From a virus: DNA of 27,832 nt. The stretch's first letter is position 1; each line of letters starts with the position of its first letter. Made by a program: the position numbers and the translations under genes. Below are positions 6,431-16,600 of the stretch, one piece after another. The stretch lies in IMG/VR virus record IMGVR_UViG_3300042314_001465, positions 1-27,832 of that record; one strand, written 5' to 3'. The notes under the pieces were generated by a model. The model saw only the letters and a list, made by a program, of their open reading frames with translations. It was not told where the DNA came from and did no database searches.

Positions 6431-7078
6431 ATGGCAAAATATTTTAATTACTTCCCAAAAACATCCTACTACTTATCGGATGGCAACTCATCATTGGATA
6501 CTGTGACAAATATAATGTCACGTTTTTCAATTAATGCAACATCAAAAGAACAATTGATAATGTATTACAAATACGATATATTTGATGGTGAAACACCAGA
6601 AATGATTGCTGATAAATTATATGGTTCTCCAGAAAAACACTGGATAATTCTTGCTGTAAATAATATTAAGAATCCACAATTTGATTGGCCTTTGCGTTAT
6701 AATGACTTAACAAAATATATTGATATCAAATATCGTGGTGTCACATATGCAAATACTGCAAACACAGGAACAGGATTGGCGTGGTCAAAATCACACACAC
6801 ATTCATACTACATAACAGAAACACGTTCCTTACCAGGTGGTAGTGATACTACAGAAACAATTATTATTGATGCGGCAACATTTGCAAATACAAATACAAC
6901 ATCAACTGTTGTATATACATTATATGATTCCTCTAACGTTACAATAACAACAACAAAATCTTCAATATCTTATTATGAATATGAAATAGATACGAATGAA
7001 TCTAAACGAACAATTGATATTCTTCGGCCAGAATTTGCAAAAAGTTTTGAGCAAGAATTCAGAAATACGATTGCCTAA
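6431..7078 (+). CDS. 53: gp53-like baseplate wedge subunit
   Basis: This 215-aa protein (T4 gp53 is 196 aa) has the family signature near the N-terminus: YYKYDIFDGETPEMIADKLYGSPEKHW, IILAVNNIKNPQFDWPL. The T4 counterpart reads YYIKGSPRPEELANAIYGNPQLYWVLLMCNDNYDPYYGW. gp53 joins neighbouring wedges around the hub. The middle (residues about 115-175) is a Thr/Ser-rich beta stretch, and the C-terminus ends ILRPEFAKSFEQEFRNTIA, typical of the family. The ATG lies 11 nt after the gp48 stop with no evident Shine-Dalgarno. The stop overlaps the next ATG (TAATG), so the downstream hub gene is probably translated by coupling. Confidence 0.87.
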   Translation: MAKYFNYFPKTSYYLSDGNSSLDTVTNIMSRFSINATSKEQLIMYYKYDIFDGETPEMIADKLYGSPEKHWIILAVNNIKNPQFDWPLRYNDLTKYIDIKYRGVTYANTANTGTGLAWSKSHTHSYYITETRSLPGGSDTTETIIIDAATFANTNTTSTVVYTLYDSSNVTITTTKSSISYYEYEIDTNESKRTIDILRPEFAKSFEQEFRNTIA

Positions 7079-8415
7079 TGTCTGAATTAAATATTTTAGA
7101 AACAACACAATATACCATCACCGAATTAACTTTGGTGACTAAAATTGGTTATGTGGATATCAAAGATAAATTTGAAGAAATAAACATTTTTGATTCGATT
7201 TTGAACCAAACCATGAGTGGTAACATTTTAATTCGTGATGCTGTTGGTTTATCCGAACAATTAATATTTGATGGTTCGGAAGTATTGCTGGTTAAAATTG
7301 GTAAAGATGAAGATAACTTATTGATACAAAAATCATTTCGAATATATAAACAATCAAATCGAATAGCTGTTAATCAAACAAGTGAGATGTATGTGTTACA
7401 CTTTGTTTCGGATGAACACATTTTTTCGTTGCAACAAAAAGTGCAACATTATTATAATCTGACTTATTCTGACGCAGCAGTTAGGATTTTAAATGATTAT
7501 TTGGGTGTCAAAAAGATAGGAATTTTTTCGTCTTCGGTAGGTGTAAGAAAAATTCTTGTGCCAGCTTTAGAACCATTGGTTGCTCTACAATGGCTTGCGA
7601 CCCGTGCAGTTGATGGAAATCAATCACCAGGTTTCTTATTTTTTGAAAACAGAATGGGATTTAATTTTACCAATTTGTCAACACTATTTTCTTTTCCAAG
7701 TTTAACGAGAGTCAATTTTAGTGTAAAAAATATTTCAGATAACATATCGGAAGAGTTTACTGGTGCAAGAAGTTTTGAGGTTATTACACAAAATGACTTT
7801 ATGCGAAACACCAAATCTGGTGTTTATGCTGGAAAAATGATTGCATTTGATCCGTTAACAGGAACAGTGCAAGAAAATAATTACACATTCAAAGAGATGT
7901 ATGATAACGGTCAACATGCAAATAAAACACCAAATGTTTCTTTAATAAGAAATAGAGCTGGCACATTTCAAACAGAAATGTATGATTCTAGAATCGTAAC
8001 TTATCCATCATTTGCAAATAGAAAAACCAGCGATTATATTAAAGAGAATGATCCAACGTCAGTATCATTAGATGATGATACTGAGAATTATATCTTCCAG
8101 AGAGAAGCCATTTTTCAAAATTTATTTTCCAAACGTGTTAAATTAGTTCTACCTGGAAACTTTAAAATTTCATCAGGTTTTTGTGTTGATTTGGATGTAC
8201 CAAAGAAAAGTGTTTTGGTTGATGGAGAAAATCCTTTTGATTCATCATTGTATGGTAAATATTTAATTATTGCAACAAGACACATCATTCGTCCAAATAT
8301 GCATGAAGTTGTGGTTGAAGCAGTAACGGATTCTTCAAATTATATCGGTAAAGATAACAAAACAGTTTTCAATAGCACACCAGAACAAGAAAAGGCAATT
8401 TATTATGGGGAATAA
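7078..8415 (+). CDS. 27: gp27-like baseplate central hub protein
   Basis: At 445 aa it is somewhat longer than T4 gp27 (391 aa). The pattern fits the gp27/gpD hub fold: an N-terminal beta domain (KIGYVDIKDKFEEINIFDSI, MSGNILIRDAVGL, FDGSEVLLVKIG), a second tube-like domain (VLHFVSDEHIFSLQQKVQHYY, LNDYLGVKK), the segment LVPALEPLVALQWLATRAVD, typical of hub proteins that form the ring holding the spike, and a C-terminal beta domain (KRVKLVLPGNFKISSGFCVD, YLIIATRHIIRPNMHEVVVE). The trimer connects the tube to the gp5 spike. Its position between gp53 and a gp5 OB-fold gene agrees. The start overlaps the gp53 stop, and the last 11 nt overlap the next gene. Confidence 0.82.
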   Translation: MSELNILETTQYTITELTLVTKIGYVDIKDKFEEINIFDSILNQTMSGNILIRDAVGLSEQLIFDGSEVLLVKIGKDEDNLLIQKSFRIYKQSNRIAVNQTSEMYVLHFVSDEHIFSLQQKVQHYYNLTYSDAAVRILNDYLGVKKIGIFSSSVGVRKILVPALEPLVALQWLATRAVDGNQSPGFLFFENRMGFNFTNLSTLFSFPSLTRVNFSVKNISDNISEEFTGARSFEVITQNDFMRNTKSGVYAGKMIAFDPLTGTVQENNYTFKEMYDNGQHANKTPNVSLIRNRAGTFQTEMYDSRIVTYPSFANRKTSDYIKENDPTSVSLDDDTENYIFQREAIFQNLFSKRVKLVLPGNFKISSGFCVDLDVPKKSVLVDGENPFDSSLYGKYLIIATRHIIRPNMHEVVVEAVTDSSNYIGKDNKTVFNSTPEQEKAIYYGE

Positions 8416-9475
8416 TTACACTTCACTTTTTTGGCAAGGTGTCGTTGAGGATAGATTTGATCCATTAAAGATGCGGGTGAGAGTTCGCATTATGGGAATT
8501 CATCCCGACAGTAAAACGGCAGTACCAACGGAAGCTTTACCTTGGGCTTTAATATCGATGCCACCAACATCAATGTTGTCTATAATGTTACCCAGAGAAG
8601 GTGATTATGTACACGGATACTTTTTAGATAATAACGCTGAACATCCTGTTGTGATGGGAGTTCTTTCAGGTATTAGATTGACTGAACCAAATCCACAAAT
8701 TGGTTTCAATGATCCAAGAACACCTGCACAAAAAGCTGCAGCACCAATATGTGCTAAAGGTGTTGTGTATGAACAAATTGGTATACCAGCAAAACCATAT
8801 GTTGGTATGCAAGACTTAAAATTGTTGGAACAAACAACAATACATAAAGCAAATCAAAATAGACAACACGTTTGTGATGTTGCTGGATTGATGAAACGTA
8901 ATGCTGCTTTGGAAAGATTGAAATTTACTGAATTTGTCACAAAGATTCGAGATGCTATTAAACTTTTATTAAAATCTTTAGGACTTACACCTAGTGGTGA
9001 AACGGTTTATTGGATTGAACAAGCAAAAATACTTGCTCGAGAGTTAAGCAATATTGCTAAATCTATATCTGAATTGGCAGACCTTGCAACCGTAATTGTT
9101 GATTTTGCAAAAAGAGTTAGAGCAATGATTGATTATATTAATAGTTTGCCTTTAAAACTGTATGCTTTGTTAAAACAATGTTTGTCTGAATTGGTAGCAT
9201 CTTTGACTTCAGGTTTATCGGATTTATTTTCATTGGGTGGTACAACAGATTTTTCAGAAGCTATTGCAGCCTTCAATGATGTAAAGACAGCAGCTGGAGA
9301 GATTTATACGGCTAGTTTAAAAGTTGTTGCGGCACCTGTTGCTGTAATTCAAGCATTAACTACTCCAGGTAGTTCAACTGATATTGCAGCTGCAGGAGAA
9401 ACGTTGAATACATACCTATCCAGTGTGAGCCCAACATCAACTACAACTGATATAACTAAATTTACAACTAATTAA
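8405..9475 (+). CDS. 5: gp5-like hub protein: N-terminal OB-fold, no lysozyme and no spike
   Basis: This is 356 aa. Residues about 8-95 form the gp5/VgrG OB-fold: FWQGVVEDRFDPLKMRVRVRI, IHPDSKTAVPTEALPWALI, PPTSMLSIMLPREGDYVHGYF and HPVVMGVLSGI. In T4 this domain sits under gp27 and is followed by a lysozyme domain and a beta-helix. Here residues about 100-160 are a linker (PRTPAQKAAAPICAKGVVYE), and the rest (165-350) is helical and hydrophobic in places (IKLLLKSLGLTP, LATVIVDFAKRVRAMIDYIN). No muramidase motif is present. The beta-helical spike is encoded by the next gene, and wall-lytic activity appears in the 639-aa - strand protein. The start overlaps gp27 by 11 nt. Confidence 0.82.
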   Translation: MGNNYTSLFWQGVVEDRFDPLKMRVRVRIMGIHPDSKTAVPTEALPWALISMPPTSMLSIMLPREGDYVHGYFLDNNAEHPVVMGVLSGIRLTEPNPQIGFNDPRTPAQKAAAPICAKGVVYEQIGIPAKPYVGMQDLKLLEQTTIHKANQNRQHVCDVAGLMKRNAALERLKFTEFVTKIRDAIKLLLKSLGLTPSGETVYWIEQAKILARELSNIAKSISELADLATVIVDFAKRVRAMIDYINSLPLKLYALLKQCLSELVASLTSGLSDLFSLGGTTDFSEAIAAFNDVKTAAGEIYTASLKVVAAPVAVIQALTTPGSSTDIAAAGETLNTYLSSVSPTSTTTDITKFTTN

Positions 9476-9476
9476 T

Positions 9477-10307
9477 ATGGCAACAAAACCATCTGATGAT
9501 TATTCGTGGACGGAACCCGAATCGCAGGCAAACGATGAAACGTTGCCAAAATACCCATACAATCATGCAACTATAACCGAATCTGGTCATAGCTTTGAAT
9601 TGGATGATACTCCAGGACGTGAGAGGATACGCCTCCAACACGGCGGAGCTCAAACTGATGGTGTTGGTACTTTCTTTGAAATACAATCTGATGGAACAAG
9701 AATCAATAAGATTGTCGGTGATAATTATGAGATTATTGCCAAACACAACAATGTTATTATTTCCGGTGTGTGTAATATTACAATAGAAGGAAATTCAATC
9801 GTACATGTTAAAGGTGACAAATATGAAAAAATTGCTGGAGATTATATCTTAGAAGTTGGTGGTAAATTAACTCAAACTGTTGGTAAAACATCTTCAATAA
9901 TATCGAATGGTGATATGACAGTTGGTTGTGGTGATCCAGCTACAGGTCGTATGAAACTTGCAACGGGTGACCATCTATACTTACAAGGTGACTTGGTCGT
10001 ATCTGGTGCATTAAGTGCTGATATGATTACATCTCAAACTAAAGTTAATGCTGGTACAGGCATGAGAGCTGGGCCTTTAGGATTTGTAACACTACTTGGT
10101 GGTGTTGCCGCAGGATTAGATGTTGCAATACCAACAATGGTGACTGCTACAACAAACATTACTGCTGGAGCCGAAGTGTCCGCTCCCGTAGTTTTTGGTG
10201 GACAAGTAATGGACATTCGTGGATCAATGGAAATGATGCGAGCAATATATAATACACACACGCATCCAGCAAAACCAGTGACCGGCCCACCCTTTTCACT
10301 AATGTAA
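9477..10307 (+). CDS. Baseplate central spike (gp5 C-terminal beta-helix-like) with metal-binding HTH tip
   Basis: This 276-aa protein looks like the C-terminal spike of gp5 carried as an independent gene. Residues 40-75 (SFELDDTPGRERIRLQHGGA) resemble the start of VgrG/gp5 beta-helices. Residues 70-135 have short repeats ending in Gly (KIVGDNYEIIA, VIISGVCNITIEGN, IVHVKGDKYEKIAGDY, LEVGGKLTQTVG), as in the gp5C triple-stranded beta-helix. Near the C-terminus, IYNTHTHPAKPVTGPP contains H261-T-H263. Spike tips of P2 gpV and related proteins use an HxH motif to bind iron at the apex, so this is probably the membrane-piercing point. The ATG is one base after the previous stop. T4 uses a separate PAAR tip (gp5.4); none is seen here. 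Confidence 0.82.
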   Translation: MATKPSDDYSWTEPESQANDETLPKYPYNHATITESGHSFELDDTPGRERIRLQHGGAQTDGVGTFFEIQSDGTRINKIVGDNYEIIAKHNNVIISGVCNITIEGNSIVHVKGDKYEKIAGDYILEVGGKLTQTVGKTSSIISNGDMTVGCGDPATGRMKLATGDHLYLQGDLVVSGALSADMITSQTKVNAGTGMRAGPLGFVTLLGGVAAGLDVAIPTMVTATTNITAGAEVSAPVVFGGQVMDIRGSMEMMRAIYNTHTHPAKPVTGPPFSLM

Positions 10308-10319
10308 TGAGGTAATATT

Positions 10320-11171
10320 ATGGCAAGCATATATGAGAGATTAAATTTTAGTTTTGATACAGGTAAGTTTGGAGATGCAATTAATCTTTCCGACAATACA
10401 AAGAGTTATCTAAAAGCCGCACCAGTTAGACTTGAGACATGGCAAAAAGATGAATTGGCAAATGGTAGTATTGTCAAAACAGATTATTTTAAAAATCCAA
10501 TGATTAACGTTACTGCGAGATTAAGTGATAACGTTAATACGATGAATCAGATTGTTCAAAGCATTGACACTTTCGACAATGGTTCTGGCACAGCAATGAA
10601 GGCCAATTTAACAAATTTGATTATTGAAATTAGAAACTATTTGAGTCATACATCAAATATCTCTGGTGTCACGGAAGCAAGAGCTAATATTTCGGACACT
10701 TCCAATGTGCTTACTCATTTTCCAGACTACAACAAGGCAGTTAGTGCCGGTGAACAAATTTTATTGTTGACTAGTTCAACCGATGGTGTTGCAAACACAG
10801 TTCCTTTGTTAGGCAATTTTACTAGTTTGTTTATTTCTGATGAAATTACTGCAAATGCTAACAATATTATTAATGACCTTGTGACAGTCAGAAATAGTGT
10901 TCGCATTGAAGTTGTTGGTGGAGAAACTCCAACCTCTTCAAATGTATCTAATTTATCGGCAAATCTTATCACAACCATAACTGCAAATGTTTTGGCAGCT
11001 AATACATTATTGTCTACCAGAAGATTGCATGATTGGAACTTTTACAGGAATTCATTGAATATTTTGGAAGATTATAACAAAATCAACCAGCTTGGGCGAA
11101 TTGGTAATACCCAAAAATACTTGATAAACAATCTGGTTGGCACAGACAAATACAAAAATAACGTTGGGTAA
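10320..11171 (+). CDS. Uncharacterised baseplate-region protein (283 aa)
   Basis: I do not recognise this protein. It starts at an ATG with a good Shine-Dalgarno (TGAGGT, 8 nt upstream). It is rich in Asn, Ser, Thr and Leu and looks mostly helical, with long segments such as NTMNQIVQSIDTFD, TAMKANLTNLIIEIRNYLSH and LITTITANVLAANTLLSTRR. The N-terminus MASIYERLNFSFDTGKFGDA and the C-terminus DWNFYRNSLNILEDYNKINQ are the least repetitive parts and the best probes for homologues. There is no signal peptide, membrane segment or known catalytic motif. It sits between the spike and gp25 in a baseplate operon, so it is probably a structural or assembly protein of the hub or wedge. Confidence 0.75.
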   Translation: MASIYERLNFSFDTGKFGDAINLSDNTKSYLKAAPVRLETWQKDELANGSIVKTDYFKNPMINVTARLSDNVNTMNQIVQSIDTFDNGSGTAMKANLTNLIIEIRNYLSHTSNISGVTEARANISDTSNVLTHFPDYNKAVSAGEQILLLTSSTDGVANTVPLLGNFTSLFISDEITANANNIINDLVTVRNSVRIEVVGGETPTSSNVSNLSANLITTITANVLAANTLLSTRRLHDWNFYRNSLNILEDYNKINQLGRIGNTQKYLINNLVGTDKYKNNVG

Positions 11172-11175
11172 CATA

Positions 11176-11183
11176 GATAAATA
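11176..11183 (+). promoter_or_regulatory. GATAAATA late-promoter-like octamer before gp25
   Basis: GATAAATA lies in the 16-nt gap after the 283-aa gene and ends 4 nt before the gp25 ATG at 11188. It matches NATAAATA, reported as a late motif in T4-like cyanophages. As at 4718-4725, the predicted start site falls at the start codon, so it could make a leaderless gp25 transcript or may not be a promoter. Confidence 0.42.
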
Positions 11184-11187
11184 AGAT

Positions 11188-11592
11188 ATGGCCACAGTAA
11201 TTTCATCCACAACCAGACAATATAAAGATTTGGACCTTAATTTTTTGATACATCCAGTGCGGAAAGATATCAATAAACATAAGGACGAAATGGCAGTTAT
11301 CAATTCAATTAAGAATCTGATGATGACTAACCATTACGAAAGACCGTTTCAACCTGATTTGGGTTCTAACGTAAGACGCTTGCTTTTTGAAAACCTCGAT
11401 AAGATTACCGCAATATCGATGGAAAGAGAGATTAGACAGGTTGTTCAAAATTACGAACCAAGAGCACAGATTAAAACCCTAGATATCTTACCTGATATGG
11501 ACAATAATGGTTTTAGTGTTCGTATGGAATTCTATATTATGAATATGACAGATCCCGTAACAATTAATTTTTTCCTAGAACGAGTACGATAA
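11188..11592 (+). CDS. 25: gp25-like baseplate wedge subunit
   Basis: This 134-aa protein is close to T4 gp25 (132 aa) in length and motifs. It has the gp25 core: DLNFLIHP at the N-terminus, INSIKNLMMTNHYERPFQPDLG (residues about 39-59), VRRLLFENLD, and YEPRAQI with the E90-P91-R92 motif characteristic of the family. gp25 sits in the inner baseplate ring, contacts the first sheath subunits, and is the most conserved wedge protein, present also in type VI secretion as TssE. The ATG is preceded by GATAAATA rather than a clear Shine-Dalgarno. The stop TAA is followed directly by the gp6 ATG. Confidence 0.94.
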   Translation: MATVISSTTRQYKDLDLNFLIHPVRKDINKHKDEMAVINSIKNLMMTNHYERPFQPDLGSNVRRLLFENLDKITAISMEREIRQVVQNYEPRAQIKTLDILPDMDNNGFSVRMEFYIMNMTDPVTINFFLERVR

Positions 11593-13668
11593 ATGGCAAA
11601 TCGTTTAAGAGTAACCGAACTTGATTTTGATACAATCAAGACCAATTTAAAAACATTCCTCAGACAACAAACGGAGTTCTCCGATTATGATTTTGAGGGT
11701 GCTGGCTTAAGTGTTCTTTTGGATATTTTAGCATACAACACGCACTATAATGCGTACTATCTGAATATGGTTGCAAATGAAGGTTTCTTAGATACCGCAT
11801 TATTGAGAAACTCGGTTGTATCTCATGCTAAGAAACTCGGTTATACACCACGTTCCAATAGAGCATCAAAGGCTGTTATAGATGTAACAATTAATGGTTC
11901 AACTTACCAAGAAGATTACTTAACGATACCACGTGGATACACATTTATCAGTGGTCCTGTTGATGGTAAAATTTACACATTTGTCACGTTACAAGACCAT
12001 ACTGTTTCAAAAACTGGAACAAACTTTGTGTATAATGACATGGAAATTTTTGAAGGCAAGTTGCTTTCATATTCCTACACACATTCGAATATTAGTAATC
12101 CTAAACAAATTTATGAGATACCTGATGTTAAGGTAGACACATCAACTTTGCGTGTTTCAGTACAACAAAGTTCGTCCAATACAGAAACAGTGATTTATAA
12201 TCCTGTTGATGATTCAATTTCGTTAACTGCTGATTCCAAGACTTACTTCATACAAGAAGGGCAAAACGGTAAATATCAAATTTACTTTGGAGATGATATC
12301 ATTGGAAAGAAACTTCCTGATGGTGGTGTTTTGACAATAAGATATCTAATTAGCAATGGTGAAGATGCAAATCGAGCAGCAAACTTCACTGGATCTGCAG
12401 CAATTAATTTTCTCTCCGGTTTTACAATCAACACCGTTACTGTTGCTGCTGGTGGTCGAACACGTGAAACTGTTGATGAGATTCGATTTGCTGCACCACT
12501 ACAATACATTTCACAGAATCGTGCTGTTACCAAAAACGACTATATCAAATTAATTCAACAGAAGTATCCACAGTTTGAGGCTGTAAACGTTTGGGGTGGA
12601 GAAGAAAATGATCCGCCAGTTTTTGGTAAAGTTTTTATCTCAGCTAAACCTAAAGATGGTTTTGAGATAACTGACACCGAAAAAGATTTCTTCTTACAGA
12701 ATGTTTTAAAACCAATTAGTGTATTGACCGTTACACCACAAATTGTTGACGTTGACTATAATTATTTAAAAATGATTTCAACGGTATATTATGATCCAAC
12801 AAAAACTGTATTGGATTTAAACACTTTAAAAACTAAAGTTAGAACATCAATTTTAGATTTTTGTGAAAGTAATTTGAATTCTTTTAATGCTTACTTTAGG
12901 TCTTCCGCTTTAAAAACAGCAATTGATTCTTGTGACATTTCTGTTATCTCAAACGAGTTGGAAGTTTTCATTGCCAAAAAGTTTAGACCAGACCTATTAA
13001 CAACTTCAAATTATATTTTAGATTTTGGTGTTGAACTGCAACGTGGTACAACAAATGATAACTTCTATACGAGTCCAAATTTCACAGTATTGGACGAAAA
13101 TAATATTGTTAGGTCGGCTTTCATCGAAGAAGTTCCATCATCATTTACCGGTGTCGAATCAATTACTGTTACCAATCCAGGTATTAATTACTCATCAACA
13201 CCAACGATTACCATTCTAGGTGACGGCCAAGGCGCCAAGGCAGTAGCGACAATCATCAATGGTCGTTTATCTTATATCACAGTAACTAATCCAGGTGTTG
13301 GTTATACGACTGCTGCTATTATAATTACTGGCGGCGGTGGTACATTGGCAGCTGCCTCATCTGTATTGGAAAATAGATATGGCCAAGTGCGTATTGCTTA
13401 TTTCAAACCAGATGAAACGTCAAATCAAAGTGTTAAGGCAATTTTAAATTTCCAAAACAACAATGGTGTGATGGGTCAGATTGATTACACACAAGGTAAA
13501 GTTTATATCAATAATTTTAACCCAATTTCTGTAGCAAATGATTTTGATGAATTGTCTGTACATATTCGTCCAGCTAAATCAGTGATTCATTCAGAAAAGA
13601 ATAAATTATTAACGTTTGATGTTAATGATTCTACTACAATTGTCATTAACATAGTACCAATAAAATAA
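11593..13668 (+). CDS. 6: gp6-like baseplate wedge subunit (gpJ family)
   Basis: At 691 aa it is near T4 gp6 (660 aa). The N-terminal signature is typical of gp6/gpJ: LDFDTIKTNLKTFLRQQTEF, DYDFEGAGLSVLLDILAYNT, NAYYLNMVANEGFLDTALLR and VVSHAKKLGYTPRSNRASKA. The middle contains RYLISNGEDANRAANF, DEIRFAAPLQYISQNRAVTK and DYIKLIQQKYPQFEAVNVWG, also family hallmarks. gp6 forms the continuous inner ring of the baseplate and dimerises between wedges. Residues about 518-586 carry a two-copy GxGY beta module (ITVTNPGINYSSTPTITI and ITVTNPGVGYTTAAIIIT), which looks like an insertion. The start directly follows the gp25 stop, and the stop overlaps the next ATG. Confidence 0.93.
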   Translation: MANRLRVTELDFDTIKTNLKTFLRQQTEFSDYDFEGAGLSVLLDILAYNTHYNAYYLNMVANEGFLDTALLRNSVVSHAKKLGYTPRSNRASKAVIDVTINGSTYQEDYLTIPRGYTFISGPVDGKIYTFVTLQDHTVSKTGTNFVYNDMEIFEGKLLSYSYTHSNISNPKQIYEIPDVKVDTSTLRVSVQQSSSNTETVIYNPVDDSISLTADSKTYFIQEGQNGKYQIYFGDDIIGKKLPDGGVLTIRYLISNGEDANRAANFTGSAAINFLSGFTINTVTVAAGGRTRETVDEIRFAAPLQYISQNRAVTKNDYIKLIQQKYPQFEAVNVWGGEENDPPVFGKVFISAKPKDGFEITDTEKDFFLQNVLKPISVLTVTPQIVDVDYNYLKMISTVYYDPTKTVLDLNTLKTKVRTSILDFCESNLNSFNAYFRSSALKTAIDSCDISVISNELEVFIAKKFRPDLLTTSNYILDFGVELQRGTTNDNFYTSPNFTVLDENNIVRSAFIEEVPSSFTGVESITVTNPGINYSSTPTITILGDGQGAKAVATIINGRLSYITVTNPGVGYTTAAIIITGGGGTLAAASSVLENRYGQVRIAYFKPDETSNQSVKAILNFQNNNGVMGQIDYTQGKVYINNFNPISVANDFDELSVHIRPAKSVIHSEKNKLLTFDVNDSTTIVINIVPIK

Positions 13669-16600
13669 TGTCAGACGTAATTCTATCAAGTATAGTAGAG
13701 AGTCAACTTCCTGAATTTATTAGGGAAGAACATCAACTTTTTGCAAAATTTATTAAACGATATTATGAGTGGTTGGAGAAGAATGGAAACATTGTTTTGG
13801 AATCCAAGAAATTGGATGATGCCAAAGATGTTGACTTAGCCGACAACGTTTACATCGAACAGATTCGTAAAGAGATTGCACCATTCTTTCCACAAGAATT
13901 GTTACTCGACAAAGCCAAATTCCTAAAGATTGTTGGTGAATTTTATCGTTCAAAGGGTACACCAGAATCGGTTAAATTTCTTTTTCGTGTACTGTACAAT
14001 GAAGAAATAACAATCAGTTATCCAAAAGAACAGGTGTTGCGAACATCTGATGGTAAATGGGTTCTTCCATTGGCCTTGCGTGTAACTGATAATGATCCAA
14101 ACATTTTAGAAATTGAACAAACAAAGATTATTGGCCAAACATCCAAAGCAACGGCTATTGTTGAAAAAGCAATCAAATCGGTTGATCGACAGTTAGGTAT
14201 TGAATATGTTGAATTGTATATTTCAAATATTACAAAGTTGTTCAGTACTGGTGAAACGGTTACAACACACGTTACCGGTAATACACAGATTCAAGTTAGT
14301 GCAACATTAATTGGTTCACTATCTGAAATTAAAATTGATCCAATAAATCGTGGTTTGTATTACAATGGATATGATCCAGAATTAGGTTATGATGGTGATC
14401 CTGTTACGATTGTTGGTGGTTTAAATCCACAATCTGCCAATCCAGTTGGTGCCTTGGCAACAGTTGGTACTGTTCTAAGAGGTTCTGTTAAAAACATTAT
14501 TACTAGAAATGGTGGTTTTGGTTTCAGATACAATTCAATTGCACCAAACTCATCAATCATTGACTTTAAAGGTGGTTTTGCTGGAGGACTTTTAGGCTCA
14601 GAAGCCAAAGCTTTCATTTCTCTACTTGATGAAAACTATACACGAAATGTTAATGTTTCTGATGTTACAATTGAAACTGTATATTCACAATCAATTAATC
14701 AGTGGGACAACACCTCAAACACAAAAACAATTGGCCAAGTCACAACTTACCAAGATTTAGGTCTTTACAGTATTGCATATGTTGACATTGAATCTCAAGG
14801 TGGTGGATACCGACAAAAACCAGAGGTAGATATTTACAGTATGTATTTGGAAGATAGTGATGATTTATTAGTAATTACATCTTGTACTGCCGTTAAAGGT
14901 AGTCGCATACTAAGAGATTCTTCACAAGATTTAACAGATACATTTGAAGTTGGTGAAAAAGTCAAGTTGTTTTTAAAGAATCGATTTGAAGAAATTAGAA
15001 CAGTTACCGAAGTCACCAGTGAAACTATTACATTAGATATTCCATTTGAAAACAACATTGACAACTTGATGGTATACAAACTATTGAGAAAGAATCTTGA
15101 TGCTTTAGGTTCTCTAGGACGTATTGAGGTTCTCAATGGTGGCCAGAATTATAACGTAGGTGAATATTTGATATTCACATCTACTGGTGGGCGTGGTCTT
15201 GGTGCTAATGCTCAAATCACTGAAGTACACGCCGCAAACAATGGTGTTAAAGTTGTGGAGTTTAATGAGAAAAGTGTTGGCGCACTGACTGGTGTAACAA
15301 TTTCTACCGCAGGAACAGGATACGGTGTTGGTAATACATTCACTGCAACTGGTGGAACTGGAACTTCTGCTGTGTTGACTGTGCTGGCTGTTAATGGTAG
15401 TGGTAATGTTACTTCAGTTAACGTTTCGAATTCTGGTAAATACATCACAAGTCCAACGACAACATTAAATCCTTTCACATCAAATACTGGTTCAGGTTCA
15501 GGCTTCAGAGCAAACTTAACAATCAGTTACGCACCAGAAAATATTCGTGGTGGTGAAGGTTATGATGCTGCACATTTACCATTAATTACAATCAACACAA
15601 TCAGTGGAACAGGAGCTTCATTAATTGCCAAAGAGATTCTTGGTGATGGTGAAGAACTTGAATTGTCAACAACTAGAATTGGATCAATTTCATCATTGCG
15701 TGTTATCAGTTATGGTTATGATTACATCGCTTCACCACAAATTTCATTACGTAATGCTGATTTAATTGTATCAAATGTAACTGAAGGTCAAATTTTTGTT
15801 GCTAACACTAAAATTTATCAAGGCACATCAAATACAAACACAACATTTGTTGCATATGTTGACAGATATGTTTCAACAAATAACCACATGAGAATTTATA
15901 ATTATAGTGGTACATTTAATGTTGCTACACAAATTATATCAAATGACAATACGGTATCCGCAAATGTTGTTACAATATCATACTATGGAGACGGCAAAGC
16001 TAAAGCTACGGCTGGTTTTGAGAATGGTTTGATTCGTTATCCTGGCATTTACTTAAATGAAGACGGTCAATTAAGTGCAGACAAGAAATTACAAGATTCC
16101 AAAAAGTATCATAATTTTTCATATGTTATTAATACAGAAAATGATTATGTTAAGTTTAAAAAGGCTTTGAATGATGTTGTGCATCCTGTTGGAACAAAAA
16201 CTTTTGTTAATAGGATTAGTGCCAATGAAGCATCTGCGGCCAGACCAAACAATACAACAATATTAATTTCAGTACAAACTTTAGGCAATACATTCAATAT
16301 TTCGAATGGTTCGAACAGCATGGTTGCTACAGGTGCATCGTCAAACCTATTATCTATTATTTCTGTTGGTGATTACGTTACATTAACATCTGTTGAACGC
16401 AGAATTAGTGGTACTGTCAATATTGGTGCGTCTTCTAATGTTATTGTCGGCACATCAACAAACTTTATCAATGATGTGCAGGCTAATGATGTTATTAAAT
16501 TATCAACAGGTAATACATCAACTGTAACTGAAGTCATAAACGCAAACACAATCTATACGTATACAAATTTTGGTATTTCTAACAATACAGCAAATATCAG

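Noticed and set aside
12282-12533. Several 60-110 aa frames within gp6, gp7, gp8 and the giant gene
   Set aside because: All lie inside strongly supported genes in other frames, lack initiation signals, and have compositions expected from shadows of Thr/Asn/Val-rich codons.
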